Part shown: positions 26,561 to 36,600 of the stretch, piece after piece
Position numbering within the stretch: position 1 is the first letter of the stretch
Layout of the letters: each line of letters begins with the position of its first letter
NCBI RefSeq assembly: GCF_022447245.1
Contig: NZ_JAKVBC010000009.1
Location: 1-64,000 of the forward strand
Direction: 5' to 3'
Length of the DNA: 64,000 nucleotides
From: Kordia sp.
GTDB taxonomy: Bacteria; Bacteroidota; Bacteroidia; Flavobacteriales; Flavobacteriaceae
Notes under the pieces: model-generated
The model's database searches: none
Seen by the model: the letters and a program-made list of their open reading frames with translations, nothing else
What the model was told of the DNA's origin: nothing
Made by a program: the position numbers and the translations under genes

Positions 26561-27247
26561 ATGTTATTATTTCAAACCCCAACAACACCTGTTGAAGATC
26601 CAGAAAGCCAAGAAAAAACCTTTTCTATTATTCAATTAATCATTGATGGAGGAATAGGGAGTGTTATCATTATTAGTGTGCTTTTAGTATTGCTTGCAGT
26701 AGCTTTATATATTTATTTTGAACGTACATTTGCTATTAAATCAGCGTCTAAAATTGATAAGAATTTTATGAATCAAATTCGGGATAATGTCTCTGCTGGA
26801 AAACTAGATGCAGCCAAGATGTTATGTGCACAAACAGATTCACCAGTAGCAAGATTGACCGAAAAAGGAATTTCTCGAATAGGGAAGCCGCTGGAAGATA
26901 TTAATAAGGCTATTGAAAATGCAGGAACATTAGAAGTATATAAACTAGAAAAGAATGTAAGTATTCTAGCAACCGTAGCAGGTGCGGCACCAATGATAGG
27001 GTTTTTAGGAACTGTAATTGGTATGATTATCGCTTTCCAAGAAATGGCAACCAGTGGTGGTCAGGCAGAAATGGGATCATTGGCAGAAGGTATTTATACA
27101 GCAATGACAACAACGGTTGCTGGTTTAGTAGTGGGAATTATTGCGTATATTGGGTACAATCACTTGGTTGTGAAGACGGACAAAGTGGTGCATCAAATGG
27201 AAGCAAATGCAGTAGACTTCTTAGATTTATTAAATGAACCTGTATAA
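26561..27247 (+). CDS. exbB: MotA/TolQ/ExbB proton channel protein
   Basis: 228 aa. Three membrane helices: IGSVIIISVLLVLLAVALYI, then VSILATVAGAAPMIGFLGTV and MTTTVAGLVVGIIAYIGYN. The TolQ/ExbB signature lies in GAAPMIGFLGTVIGMIIAFQ. It energises TonB-dependent uptake with ExbD. First gene of an exbB-exbD-exbD2-tonB operon; exbD starts nine bases later. Confidence 0.93.
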   Translation: MLLFQTPTTPVEDPESQEKTFSIIQLIIDGGIGSVIIISVLLVLLAVALYIYFERTFAIKSASKIDKNFMNQIRDNVSAGKLDAAKMLCAQTDSPVARLTEKGISRIGKPLEDINKAIENAGTLEVYKLEKNVSILATVAGAAPMIGFLGTVIGMIIAFQEMATSGGQAEMGSLAEGIYTAMTTTVAGLVVGIIAYIGYNHLVVKTDKVVHQMEANAVDFLDLLNEPV

Positions 27248-27256
27248 TAAAGTTCT

Positions 27257-27643
27257 ATGAAGTTAAGAGGTAGAAATAAAGTAAGTCCAGAATTTAGCAT
27301 GTCGTCCATGACAGATATTGTATTCTTGTTATTGGTATTCTTCATGTTGACTTCTAACTCACCAAATGCACTTGATTTACTCTTACCAAAAGCAAAGGGG
27401 AAATCAACAAATACACAGAATGTTTCGGTTAGTATAAAGAAAAACCTCCAAGTGTATATTGATGCAGACCGAGTCAGAGAAGGGCAAATAGAATCAAAAT
27501 TGAAAGCAAAATTAGCAGGGCAAGAAGCGCCAACCATTATATTGAGAGCTGAAGAAGGTGTTCCTATTGAAAAAGCTGTAAATATTATGGATATCGCTAA
27601 TAAGAACAAATATAAAATCATTCTAGCTGTTCGACCTCAATAA
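27257..27643 (+). CDS. exbD: Biopolymer transporter ExbD
   Basis: 128 aa. The N-terminal SPEFSMSSMTDIVFLLLVFF carries the essential membrane Asp in MTDIVFLLLVFFML, followed by the periplasmic domain (VYIDADRVREGQIESKLKA, IILRAEEGVPIEKAVNIMDI). Partner of ExbB in proton-motive-force transduction. Its last base overlaps the ATG of the next ExbD-like gene (27643), showing translational coupling. Confidence 0.93.
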   Translation: MKLRGRNKVSPEFSMSSMTDIVFLLLVFFMLTSNSPNALDLLLPKAKGKSTNTQNVSVSIKKNLQVYIDADRVREGQIESKLKAKLAGQEAPTIILRAEEGVPIEKAVNIMDIANKNKYKIILAVRPQ

Positions 27644-28030
27644 TGAGTTTGCTTGAAACGAGGAATAAAAAATTTAATTTACCCTTCGTTTTTATTGCAG
27701 GTGTAATTTTTCTTTTAGGATTGGCATATTTTGCAAATTATTTAGAAAATTTATCTCAAAAAAACATAACAAATGTTGAGGTTAAGTATACAGGAGATGA
27801 AAAAAGAATAAAAATTCAAGTTCAAGAAAATGCAACTATTCTTCTAGATGGAACGAGAATTGATGCAACTCAACTTGAAGAGATACTAAAAAATACAATT
27901 TGACGGTTATGCAAATCCAGTCATTAGTATAGAAGTGGTAGAGAATGTTTCGATATCAAACACTATCAATATCATGGAGATTGCAAGAAAAAATAACTAT
28001 AAAGTCATTCTTGAAGAAGCATCAAAATAA
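27643..28030 (+). pseudogene. ExbD-like paralogue with a one-base frameshift
   Basis: The frame opens MSLLETRNKKFNLPFVFIAG with one membrane helix and runs to a stop at 27903. From ~27890 the next frame continues with FDGYANPVISIEVVENV and INIMEIARKNNYKVILEEASK to TAA 28028-28030, matching the ExbD periplasmic end (compare VNIMDIANKNKYKIILAV in the gene before). The shift lies in an A6 run (27888-27893); five A would restore LEEILKIQFDGY. The helix lacks the typical membrane Asp, so this is a divergent ExbD copy. It is either a recent one-base insertion or an assembly error. Confidence 0.75.
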
Positions 28031-28036
28031 AGCATT

Positions 28037-28924
28037 ATGTCAGTATTTGATACAGAGCACAAACGAAAATCGGCAACAATAACTACAGTATTGATGGTTA
28101 TATTATTAATACTAATGTTCATATTTGGTAAAACATATATGGATCCGCCTATTGAAAGTGGAATTGCTGTAAACTTTGGAAATACAGATACAGGAAGAGG
28201 TGAAGTAGAAACACAGAAAAATCCAAAACCCGTAGCAAAAACTTCAGAACCTGAGGTGGTAGAGGAACCTGAGGAAACAGAACCTGTAGAAGAAACACAG
28301 CCTGATACATCATCAGAAGAAGTAATAACGCAAGATTCTGAAGAAGCTATTGCGATGAAAAAGGCGGAAGAAGAAAAGAAGCGTAAAGCGGACGAAGAAG
28401 CTAAAAAGAAGGCAGAAGAAGAGCGTATTGCAAAAGCAAAAGCGGAAGCAGAAGCAAAAAAGAAAGCTGAGGAAGCTAGAAAAAAAGCTGAGTTTGATGC
28501 ATTGACAAAAGACTTAAATAGCGATGGTGGAACTGGTAGTGATGATGGAGAAGGAGAAGGTCCAGGAGATGGAGATGGAAACAAAGGGCATCCTGACGGA
28601 GATCCGTATGCGGCAAGTTATTATGGGCAACCAGGTTCAGGAGACGGCGGTGCAGGTGGTTATGGTTTGCGTGGAAGAAGCAAGTTAAGTGGCCAAGCTG
28701 TTCAGCAAGAATGTAATGAATATGGGAGAGTGGTAGTGCAAATTGAAGTAGATAGAAGCGGAAAAATTATCAGTGTCAATGCTGGTGTATAAGGTTCTAC
28801 AATTACAGCACAATGCTTATTAGATGCGGCTGAGAAAACGGCTCGTACATATAGATGGAATAAAGATGATAAAGCGCCTAAAAAGCAAGTAGGGTTTATC
28901 GTTGTGAAATTCAATCCGAATTAA
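28037..28924 (+). pseudogene. TonB-family energy transducer with an in-frame TAA near its end
   Basis: The frame opens with one membrane helix (TTVLMVILLILMFIFG), a proline/glutamate linker and a long Lys/Glu/Ala-rich helix (KKKAEEERIAKAKAEAEAKK), then a Gly/Asp region and the start of the TonB C-terminal domain (GRVVVQIEVDRSGKIISVNA). A TAA at 28790-28792 cuts it at 251 aa. The same frame goes on for 43 codons, GSTITAQCLLDAAEKTARTY to VGFIVVKFNPN, which completes the domain. Homologues usually have K, R or E at the stop position (GVKG/GVRG type, from memory). The truncated product would lack the last strand needed to grip receptors. Confidence 0.8.
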
Positions 28925-28945
28925 AAAAAAGCATATCATTTTTTA

Positions 28946-30166
28946 ATGACAGATATACAAGCCTTATCATGGTTGGAAGCCCAATATGAAACTTCTTATC
29001 AAAAAAAAGGTGCTTCAAACAATTCTGAAGCTTGGGATTTAGTGAAAATAACCAAGTTTGCAGAACATTTAAAAAATCCTAATTCAGCATTTAAAAGTAT
29101 ACATGTGGCTGGAACCAATGGAAAAGGTTCTACAAGTCACATGATTGCTTCCATATTACAAGAAGCAGGTTATAAAGTTGGTTTGTATACATCTCCGCAC
29201 TTAAAAGAGTTAAGAGAACGTATCCGTATCAATGGTCAAATGATTTCTGAAGATGCAACTGTTGAGTTTGTGAAAAGCTATCATCAATATATAGATTTGG
29301 AGAAACTCTCTTTCTTTGAATCAACTGTGGCGATGGCATTTCATTATTTTGCTCAACAAGAAGTGGATATTGCAGTGATTGAAGTAGGTATGGGTGGTCG
29401 TTTGGATTCTACGAATATCATTATGCCGGAAGTAAGTGTTATTACCAATATAGGTTTTGATCATGTGCAATTTTTAGGAAATACATTGTCTAAAATTGCA
29501 GCTGAGAAAGCTGGAATTATCAAGAGTCATATTCCGGTAGTAGTTGGCGAATATCATGAAGAAACGTTTCCTGTTTTTGTTGAAATAGCTGAGAATATGA
29601 ATTCAGAGTTATATCTCGCAGAAAAAACGATACAGCAATACTATCAAACAGATCTTTTAGGTGATTATCAGCAGAAAAATTACAAATCTGCAGTACAAGC
29701 TATTCGGTTGCTAAAAGGCTTTCAAATAGAAGAAAAACATATTAAAAATGGGTTATTGAATGTAATTTCTAATACAAATCTGCAAGGAAGATGGCAAGTC
29801 TTAGCAAATCACCCAAAAACAATTTGTGATACGGCGCATAACAAGGAAGGTTTGCAAATAGTAATGGAGCAATTGCAAAAAGAAAATTTTCAGCAATTAC
29901 ATATTGTGTTTGGAGTTGTAACTGATAAAAATCTAGAAGAAATATTTCCGTTATTTCCAGAAAATGCAATTTATTATTTCTGTAGTCCAAAAATAGAGCG
30001 CGCACTAAATGTTTCAGAATTACAGCAAAAAGCAGCAGTGTATGATTTAAAAGGGAGTGTATATGGTTCTGTTTCAGAAGCCTATATGACTGCGCAAACA
30101 AAAGCTACGAGTGATGATCTTATATACATTGGCGGAAGTACATTTGTCGCAGCAGAAATACTTTGA
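28946..30166 (+). CDS. folC: Folylpolyglutamate synthase / dihydrofolate synthase
   Basis: 406 aa. Mur-ligase superfamily enzyme adding glutamate to dihydropteroate and folates. Motifs: the ATP loop IHVAGTNGKGSTSHMIASIL, YTSPHLKELRERIRING, VIEVGMGGRLDSTN, VITNIGFDHVQFLGNTL and the His/Asp in ICDTAHNKEGL. Full length for FolC. It starts 22 bases after the tonB frame. Confidence 0.95.
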   Translation: MTDIQALSWLEAQYETSYQKKGASNNSEAWDLVKITKFAEHLKNPNSAFKSIHVAGTNGKGSTSHMIASILQEAGYKVGLYTSPHLKELRERIRINGQMISEDATVEFVKSYHQYIDLEKLSFFESTVAMAFHYFAQQEVDIAVIEVGMGGRLDSTNIIMPEVSVITNIGFDHVQFLGNTLSKIAAEKAGIIKSHIPVVVGEYHEETFPVFVEIAENMNSELYLAEKTIQQYYQTDLLGDYQQKNYKSAVQAIRLLKGFQIEEKHIKNGLLNVISNTNLQGRWQVLANHPKTICDTAHNKEGLQIVMEQLQKENFQQLHIVFGVVTDKNLEEIFPLFPENAIYYFCSPKIERALNVSELQQKAAVYDLKGSVYGSVSEAYMTAQTKATSDDLIYIGGSTFVAAEIL

Positions 30167-30184
30167 AATTTTTATGTTTAAATT

Positions 30185-30214
30185 TTGCTAGATATAAAAT
30201 CTATTTTATATTTG
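30185..30214 (+). promoter_or_regulatory. Promoter of tRNA-Val
   Basis: TTG at 30185-30187, 19-base spacer, then TATATTTG at 30207-30214: a near-perfect Bacteroidota -33/-7 pair. The tRNA begins 20 bases after the -7 box. Confidence 0.8.
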
Positions 30215-30233
30215 CATCCGCATTAAGCAATAA

Positions 30234-30308
30234 GGGTGATTAGCTCAGTTGGTTCAGAGCACCTGCCTTACAAGCAGGGGGTCACTGGTTCGAATCCAGT
30301 ATTACCCA
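30234..30308 (+). tRNA. tRNA-Val (anticodon UAC)
   Basis: 75-nt cloverleaf. The acceptor stem GGGTGAT pairs with ATTACCC (one G-T). The anticodon stem CCTGC/GCAGG encloses CTTACAA with anticodon TAC. The T arm has GGTTCGAATCC. The 3' CCA is not fully encoded (CCACA), and a terminator hairpin follows directly. Confidence 0.96.
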
Positions 30309-30309
30309 C

Positions 30310-30346
30310 AAAAAAAAGCTTCTTATTACAAGAAGCTTTTTTTAGT
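30310..30346. terminator. Terminator after tRNA-Val
   Basis: Arms AAAAGCTTCTT and AAGAAGCTTTT with loop ATTAC, then a T run; symmetric, so it also ends the convergent murF transcript. Confidence 0.85.
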
Positions 30347-30363
30347 TTATATCGGTTGGGATG

Positions 30364-31635
30364 TTATAGTAAATCTAAAATTCGTTCCAAAGCCATTCCA
30401 CGCGAACCCTTTATTAGCAAAGTGCTATTTTGTATTTCTGGAAAATGACCTTTTAAAGATTCGAATGTATTGTGAATACTAATATTAGAATGTTTGCTTT
30501 CGGTAACTCCAAAATTTTCTCCTATTAAATAAATATGATCAATTGCTAACGAACCTGCATATTCATTTATAAACTGATGTTCTTCGGCGGCGCTTTCTCC
30601 AAGTTCAAACATGTCGCCTAAAAAAGCAATTTTAGTTGTGTCTGTTAAGTTTGAAAAATTATCTAAAGCAGCTTTCATGCTTGTAGGATTCGCGTTGTAC
30701 GCATCTAAAATAATTTTATTAGAGTTTTTATGTTTAATTTGTGATCGGTTGTTAGAGGGGATATAAGTTTCAATAGCAGCTTTTATTTGTGAAAGCGTTA
30801 CATTGAAATATGTTCCGATGGCGATAGCTGCAGCTATATTTGAAAAGTTATAGCTGCCGATTAATTGACTTTGTATTTCTATGTTATTTACGATAGCTTT
30901 TACCATTGGATTTGCGTTTAAGAAACGGATAGTAAGTGCATGTGTGTCTGAACTTCCAAACGTGTAATTCTTTGCGTCTCGGGTTCTTTCTACTTGTTTA
31001 GGGTCATCTCCATTCACAAAAATAAGTTTGTCATTAGCTTTTAGATGATCGTAGAGTTCGCTTTTTCCTTTAATAACACCTTCAACACTGCCAAAACCTT
31101 CTAAATGCGCTTTTCCGAAATTTGTAATATATCCATAATCAGGTTCGGCAATGTTGCTTAAAAACTCAATTTCTTTTTGATGATTTGCGCCCATTTCTAC
31201 GATTCCAATCTCGGTTTTGGATGTCATGGAAAGTAGTGTAAGTGGAACACCTATATGATTGTTTAAATTGCCTTTTGTGGCAGTGGTTTTATATTTTAGA
31301 GAAAGCACTGCATTGATGAGTTCTTTTGTAGTGGTTTTTCCATTACTTCCTGTGAGACTTATGATAGGAGTGTTTAATTGCTTACGATGATGATTGGCTA
31401 GTTTTTGGAGTGTTTCTAAAACGTTTTCTACAAGAATAGTATGTGTTTTTAGTTCGTATTCTTTTTCATCGATTATGGCGTACACAGCTCCTTTCTCTAA
31501 GGCGTCTTTTGCGTATTTATTTCCATTGAAGTTTTCTCCTTTTAATGCGAAGAAAATACAGTTAGGGGCGATGTTTCTTGAATCAGTCGAAACTGTCGGG
31601 TATTTTTGAAATATAGAATATAATTCTTTGATCAT
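30364..31635 (-). CDS. murF: UDP-MurNAc-tripeptide:D-alanyl-D-alanine ligase
   Basis: 423 aa, a little short of many MurF proteins (~450). It adds D-Ala-D-Ala to UDP-MurNAc-tripeptide, the last cytoplasmic peptidoglycan precursor step. Motifs: STDSRNIAPNCIFFALKGEN (uridine site), ISLTGSNGKTTTKELI (ATP loop), EMGANHQKEIEFL, IILDAYNANPTSMKAALDNF and FLGDMFELGESA. Downstream of gldJ on the same strand, as in other flavobacteria, but separated from it by a terminator at 31664-31696. Confidence 0.95.
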   Translation of the reverse strand: MIKELYSIFQKYPTVSTDSRNIAPNCIFFALKGENFNGNKYAKDALEKGAVYAIIDEKEYELKTHTILVENVLETLQKLANHHRKQLNTPIISLTGSNGKTTTKELINAVLSLKYKTTATKGNLNNHIGVPLTLLSMTSKTEIGIVEMGANHQKEIEFLSNIAEPDYGYITNFGKAHLEGFGSVEGVIKGKSELYDHLKANDKLIFVNGDDPKQVERTRDAKNYTFGSSDTHALTIRFLNANPMVKAIVNNIEIQSQLIGSYNFSNIAAAIAIGTYFNVTLSQIKAAIETYIPSNNRSQIKHKNSNKIILDAYNANPTSMKAALDNFSNLTDTTKIAFLGDMFELGESAAEEHQFINEYAGSLAIDHIYLIGENFGVTESKHSNISIHNTFESLKGHFPEIQNSTLLIKGSRGMALERILDLL

Positions 31636-31663
31636 TTATGCGTAATTAAATAAAGTTAAAACG

Positions 31664-31696
31664 AAAAAAAGCCCTGATATGGTCAGGGCTTTTTTT
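31664..31696. terminator. Terminator of gldJ
   Basis: Arms AAAAAAAGCCCTGA and TCAGGGCTTTTTTT with a five-base loop; strong and symmetric. It lies between the gldJ stop and the murF start. Confidence 0.88.
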
Positions 31697-31716
31697 AATA
31701 CACAAAAGTGTGTTTA

Positions 31717-33395
31717 TTATTTTCTTGGACTCTTTCTTCCTTGCGCTTTTGAACCTACTCTTGACATTGCAAATCTAAATCCGATGTAAGAAGTTGCCAT
31801 GTATTCAGGGAAAGCTCTTCTTTGTGCAGGGTCAATCCAGTATGCTCTATCTTTCCATGAACCACCTTTGTAAACTCTGACGTTGTCATCAATTAAAGTA
31901 GTTCTTGTGTTAGATTTGTCATACTTTCTTAACATTCCAGTTGAATCAGAAGATACAACGTGCTTTGGAGCATTATACATTCGTTTCGCATCCATTTTTC
32001 CATTTTCAGCATCTTCTTCGTTAAATAAGTCAAAGTATCTTGAAGAAGAAACATCACCATCGCGATAGTTTCTGTTGTCAGACTTGTCAAAGTTAGTTCT
32101 CAAATATGTTTCATTTTCATTAACTGGAACTTGTGCTAATTGACCAGGAAGGTTTCTTGGCATAATTCGTCCATTTGCTAAGGTATCTTGAACCATTGTT
32201 TCAGTTGTTACAATCTCAGCTTTGCCTTCTTGGTTGATTTTGTTTTTAGTGTAAACGTTACCACGATAGTAATTGAAGTCACTTGCTTCGTCATCTACAA
32301 TTGGACGATAAACATCAGAGACCCATTCTGCAACATTTCCTGCCATATCATATAACCCAAAATCATTTGGTGGGTATGACTTTACACGAGCAGTTATATC
32401 CGCACCATCATCAGACCATCCAGCATTTCCACGATAATCACCCTTTGAATTCTTAAAGTTTTCTAACTGATCTCCACGTCTTTTTCTGTTTCCACTTCTT
32501 GTGAATTCACCTTTCCATGGATATTTTTTTCTACCACGTACGTTGTTATACTCTCTTAATCCATCTAAACCTTTAGCTGCATATTCCCATTCAGCTTCTG
32601 TTGGTAAACGGTATTCTGGTAAAATAACCCCAGAAGTACGTTTAGCGTATACGTTTTTATCTACGTCTGCAGAATCTTTTTTCTTATTTGATTTTTCTGC
32701 AATCCTTCCTCTGTACTCGTCAATCTTACCACCGTACGTTTTTGTAGGGTCGGTTAAATATGCTTCTGTACTGAATGTGCTTTCAGGATTTAAGCTATCA
32801 ACAGACTTTGCTCCTTTGGCAATATATCCTTCGCGTTCTAATACAGCTTCGTTAACTCTATCAGTTCTCCACTGGCAGAACTGTACAGCTTGAATCCAGT
32901 TTACACCAACTACAGGATATTCAGCATATCCAGGATGTCTTAAGTAGTTAGTAGTCATTGTTTCGTTAAATCCTAAACGATTTCTCCAAACCAATGTGTC
33001 TGGCAATGCACCAGTATAAATGTTTCTGTAGTTTTCTTCTTCTGGAGGGAAAACAGTTTTTGTCCAATATAAGTACTCTGTGTACATTAAATTAGTAACT
33101 TCTGTTTCATCCTGTAGAATGACTGTACGTGTTGTTGGTTTGGGGTATTGTTCCAATCGTGCATAGGGTCATCCTGAGTTTTTCCCATTGTAAAAGTTCC
33201 ACCTTCCACAAATACTAATCCAGGAGCAGTTTCCTGATCTTTGTATTTTGTGTTGGCTGTGAATCCTCCATCTTTACCATCAATACGCCAGCCTGTGGCT
33301 TTTGAAGTATTATTTGATGATGATCTTTTACAGCTAAAAAATCCTAGTGACACTACTGCGACAAGTAGCATAATTCTTAATGTTCGCTTTTTCAT
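31717..33395 (-). pseudogene. gldJ: Gliding motility lipoprotein GldJ, one-base frameshift
   Basis: Opens with a lipoprotein leader (MKKRTLRIMLLVAVVSLGFF, lipobox Cys SCKRSS) from the ATG at 33395. The SUMF1-like domain starts with GLVFVEGGTFTMGKTQDDP and HVQSFY. There the frame breaks (near 33112-33115), and the rest continues in the next frame as DETEVTNLMYTEYLYW through VGVNWIQAVQFCQWRTDRVN, YRLPTEAEWEYAAKGL, DMAGNVAEWVSDVYRP to FRFAMSRVGSKAQ. One missing base (for example TACCAG to TACAG) explains it. GldJ stabilises the T9SS ring with GldK and is required for gliding, so a true null would be non-motile. Sequencing error is a strong alternative. Confidence 0.9.
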
Positions 33396-33421
33396 AGTCA
33401 AGACTTGAGTATTGAAAATTT

Positions 33422-33458
33422 TAGGTTTGCAATATAGCAATTAAAGGTAAAATATCAA
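33422..33458 (-). promoter_or_regulatory. Promoter of gldJ
   Basis: On the minus strand TTG (33458-33456), a 19-base spacer, and TATATTGC (33436-33429), one mismatch from TAnnTTTG. Transcription would begin near 33422, 27 bases before the ATG at 33395. Confidence 0.55.
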
Positions 33459-33620
33459 GATTAATTTCAAAAATTAATGTGACATGCCACTTCAATTATA
33501 AATATCATATAGTTTTGATATAACGACCACAGTTGTTATTTATTATTCTTAATTTTGTTTTTTTTAAAAAACAGCTAAAACATTGAATAATATTTCAATG
33601 TATTTATCGTTAAAGATGCA

Positions 33621-36600
33621 ATGAAAAAAACTCTTACTTTTTTATTAGGACTCCTTTTTTTAAGTGCTAATGCGCAAAACAAGCACTTTGATTTGACGTG
33701 GAGTGATGCACCAAAAGAATTTTCAAAGGAAAATTCGTCTGTGAAATTGCCAACATTTAATCAAGAATATTTTGTTAGCAATGACGATGGTACGATTAGT
33801 TTTATAGCACAATGGGATGATGATCGTTTTGTGAATAAGAATTCTATGCAGATTGAAAATGTAGTGTATGGAACTATCTCAAATCAAAACTTAGGTGAAA
33901 TTGATACACAAAGATTGCCAACATCACTTCAGTCAAAAATTGTAAATTCTGGTGCCAGAGGAAAAAATGCACACATATTGATTGTGTCTCCTTTAATTAG
34001 AGAAAACGGGGTGGTTAAAAAAGTGCTCAGTTTCGATGTTAGCTATACATTTTTAGCTAGAAGACCGAATATCAGAACTAAAAACAACACTACAATTACA
34101 AGTTCAGTACTTGCTAGTGGTAACTTTTATAAATTTTCGGTAGTTGAATCCGGGATTTACAGATTAGATGCTAATTTTTTAAACCAAGTAGGTTTAAATA
34201 CAGGAAGTATTGATCCAAGAAAAATAAAAATTTATGGAAATGGAGGAAGAATGATTCCTCACAGAAATTCTGAGAATGAATATTATGATGTTACTGAAAA
34301 CGCAATTACAGTTTTTGGTGAAGAAGATGGAGAGTTTAATGCACAAGATTATATCTTATTTTATGCAGAAGGAAACGATGTGTTTAATCAAGACAGTCAA
34401 ACACATATCAACGCATATTCTGATAAAACCTATTACTTTATTACCGCAGATGGTACAGAAGACGGGAAACGAATTCCGGAAGCAGTACAGCCGACAGCAG
34501 CGCCTGATATAACTATTACAACGTATGACGATTATCAGTTTCACGAAGTAGATAACGTAAATATTGTAAAGCTTGGAAGAAGATGGTTTGGTGACGTATT
34601 TAATATTGAAACAGAACGTACTTTTAATTTTACATTGCCGAATTTAGTTACTTCTGAACCTGTTCGTATTGGTATAAAGCCTGCGGCAATTTCTAATGGT
34701 ATTACAAACATGAATACCATTATTAATGGACAGCCAGCAGAAAATATCAATGGACAACCTGCATTTAATTTTACATTCCCACAAATCAATGATTCAAGAT
34801 TAGCAACAGAACACAATGTAAGTGGTGTACCTGCTAATAGAAATGGATTAATCATAGATGATGTAAATCTAAGTTCTAACGATTTAAATATTACATTGAA
34901 TTATCAAAATAATGGAATTGCAGGTTCTATTGCATATTTAGATTATATCTCAGTGGAATCAAGGCGTACACTGATGGGAATTGATGATCAATTCAAATTC
35001 AAATATAATGATGCTCGAAATATTGTAGGAACTGGAGAATTTGTCATTTCAAATGCTACAAAAGTTTATGAAGTTTGGGATATTACAGACATCTGGAATG
35101 TAACAAAAGTGACAAACACTGATGCTTCGGTAATTTTCTCTTTCAAAGCACCTATGGGAGAAATTAGACAATATATTGCTGGAGATACTTCTCGATTTTT
35201 AATTCCAACCATTGAACCGAATAATCAAGTGCCAAATCAAGATTTAAAAGGATCTATTTTTGCAAATGGCGATGTGGAATACATTATTATTTCTCCTGAA
35301 AATTTAGCTTCTCAAGCAGAGCGTATTGCAGAATTTCACCGAGGAAACTCAGGAATGAATGCGCAAGTAGTAACACTTAAAAATATTTACAACGAGTTTA
35401 ATACTGGAAATCCAGATATTGGAGCTATTCGTAATTTCCTAAAGTATGTATACGACAATGCTACGGTACCAGAAAATCGCCTAAAATATGTGTGTTTCTT
35501 TGGCGATGCCTCGTATGATTATAAAAATAGAGTGCAAGGAAATACCAATATTGTTCCTGTTTTTCAAGCGTATGATAGTTTTAACTTGACGAGCGGTTTT
35601 ATGACTGATGATTTCTATGGAATGATGGACGATGATGAAGGGACAATGGCTGTGACTGATCGTTTAGATATCGCATTAGGAAGAATGTTAGTGCTTGATC
35701 CAAATCAGGCAAAAAACATTGTAGATAAAACTTTAGTATACTACAGTAAAGAGGCTTTTGGCCGTTGGAGAAATACCGTAACGATTGTTTCTGATGATGC
35801 AGAAAACAACTCAGATAAAGACTTAGAAGTTGATTTAGATGCTCTTGGAGATGTAATATCCACCGAGAAGCCATTTATCAACATCTCAAAAATACATTCA
35901 GATGCCTTTCAGCAGCAATCATCAGCAGCTGGTGAGCGTTATCCAGAAGTAAATGAGGCAATCAAAGATAATATTGCATTAGGATCTTTAGTAGTTAACT
36001 ATTTTGGTCATGGTGGCGAAGATGGACTTGCTGGAGAACGAATTTTTGAAAAAGGAGATTCGCAAGAATTAGCGAATGATTGTCGCCTTCCTTTATTTAT
36101 TACCATCACTTGTGAATATACACGTTTTGATAATCCTTTGCGTGAAACCGCAGGAGAATTCATGTTTTGGAATGAAGGCGGAGGAGCAGTTTCGCTGCTT
36201 ACGACAACTCGACAAATATTCCAAAATGTTGGAGTAAGTATCAATGAATTGCTGGCAAGATATCTATTTTCGTATGGCTCCAATGAATATGAACCAGTGT
36301 CAGAAGCGTTACGTTTAACAAAGAACTTAGTAACGACTACCAACAAAAGAACGGTTTTCTTTATTGGAGATCCAGCAATGAAATTGGCAATTCCAAGACC
36401 AAGAGTAAATCTTACTGCTATCAATGATGTGCCAATTACACAACCTACAGATACACTCAAAGCGTTGAGTAGAGTAAAAATGGCGGGTAACATTACAGAC
36501 GACGCAGGAAACTTAATGAATACCTATAACGGAACTGTTTTTTCAACGATTTATGATAAAAATATTCAGCGTCAGACCTTAGCAAATGACTTTCCTTTTG

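Noticed and set aside
27997-28584. Minus-strand Ser/Phe/Pro-rich frame opposite tonB
   Set aside because: Antisense image of the Lys/Glu/Ala-rich TonB linker.
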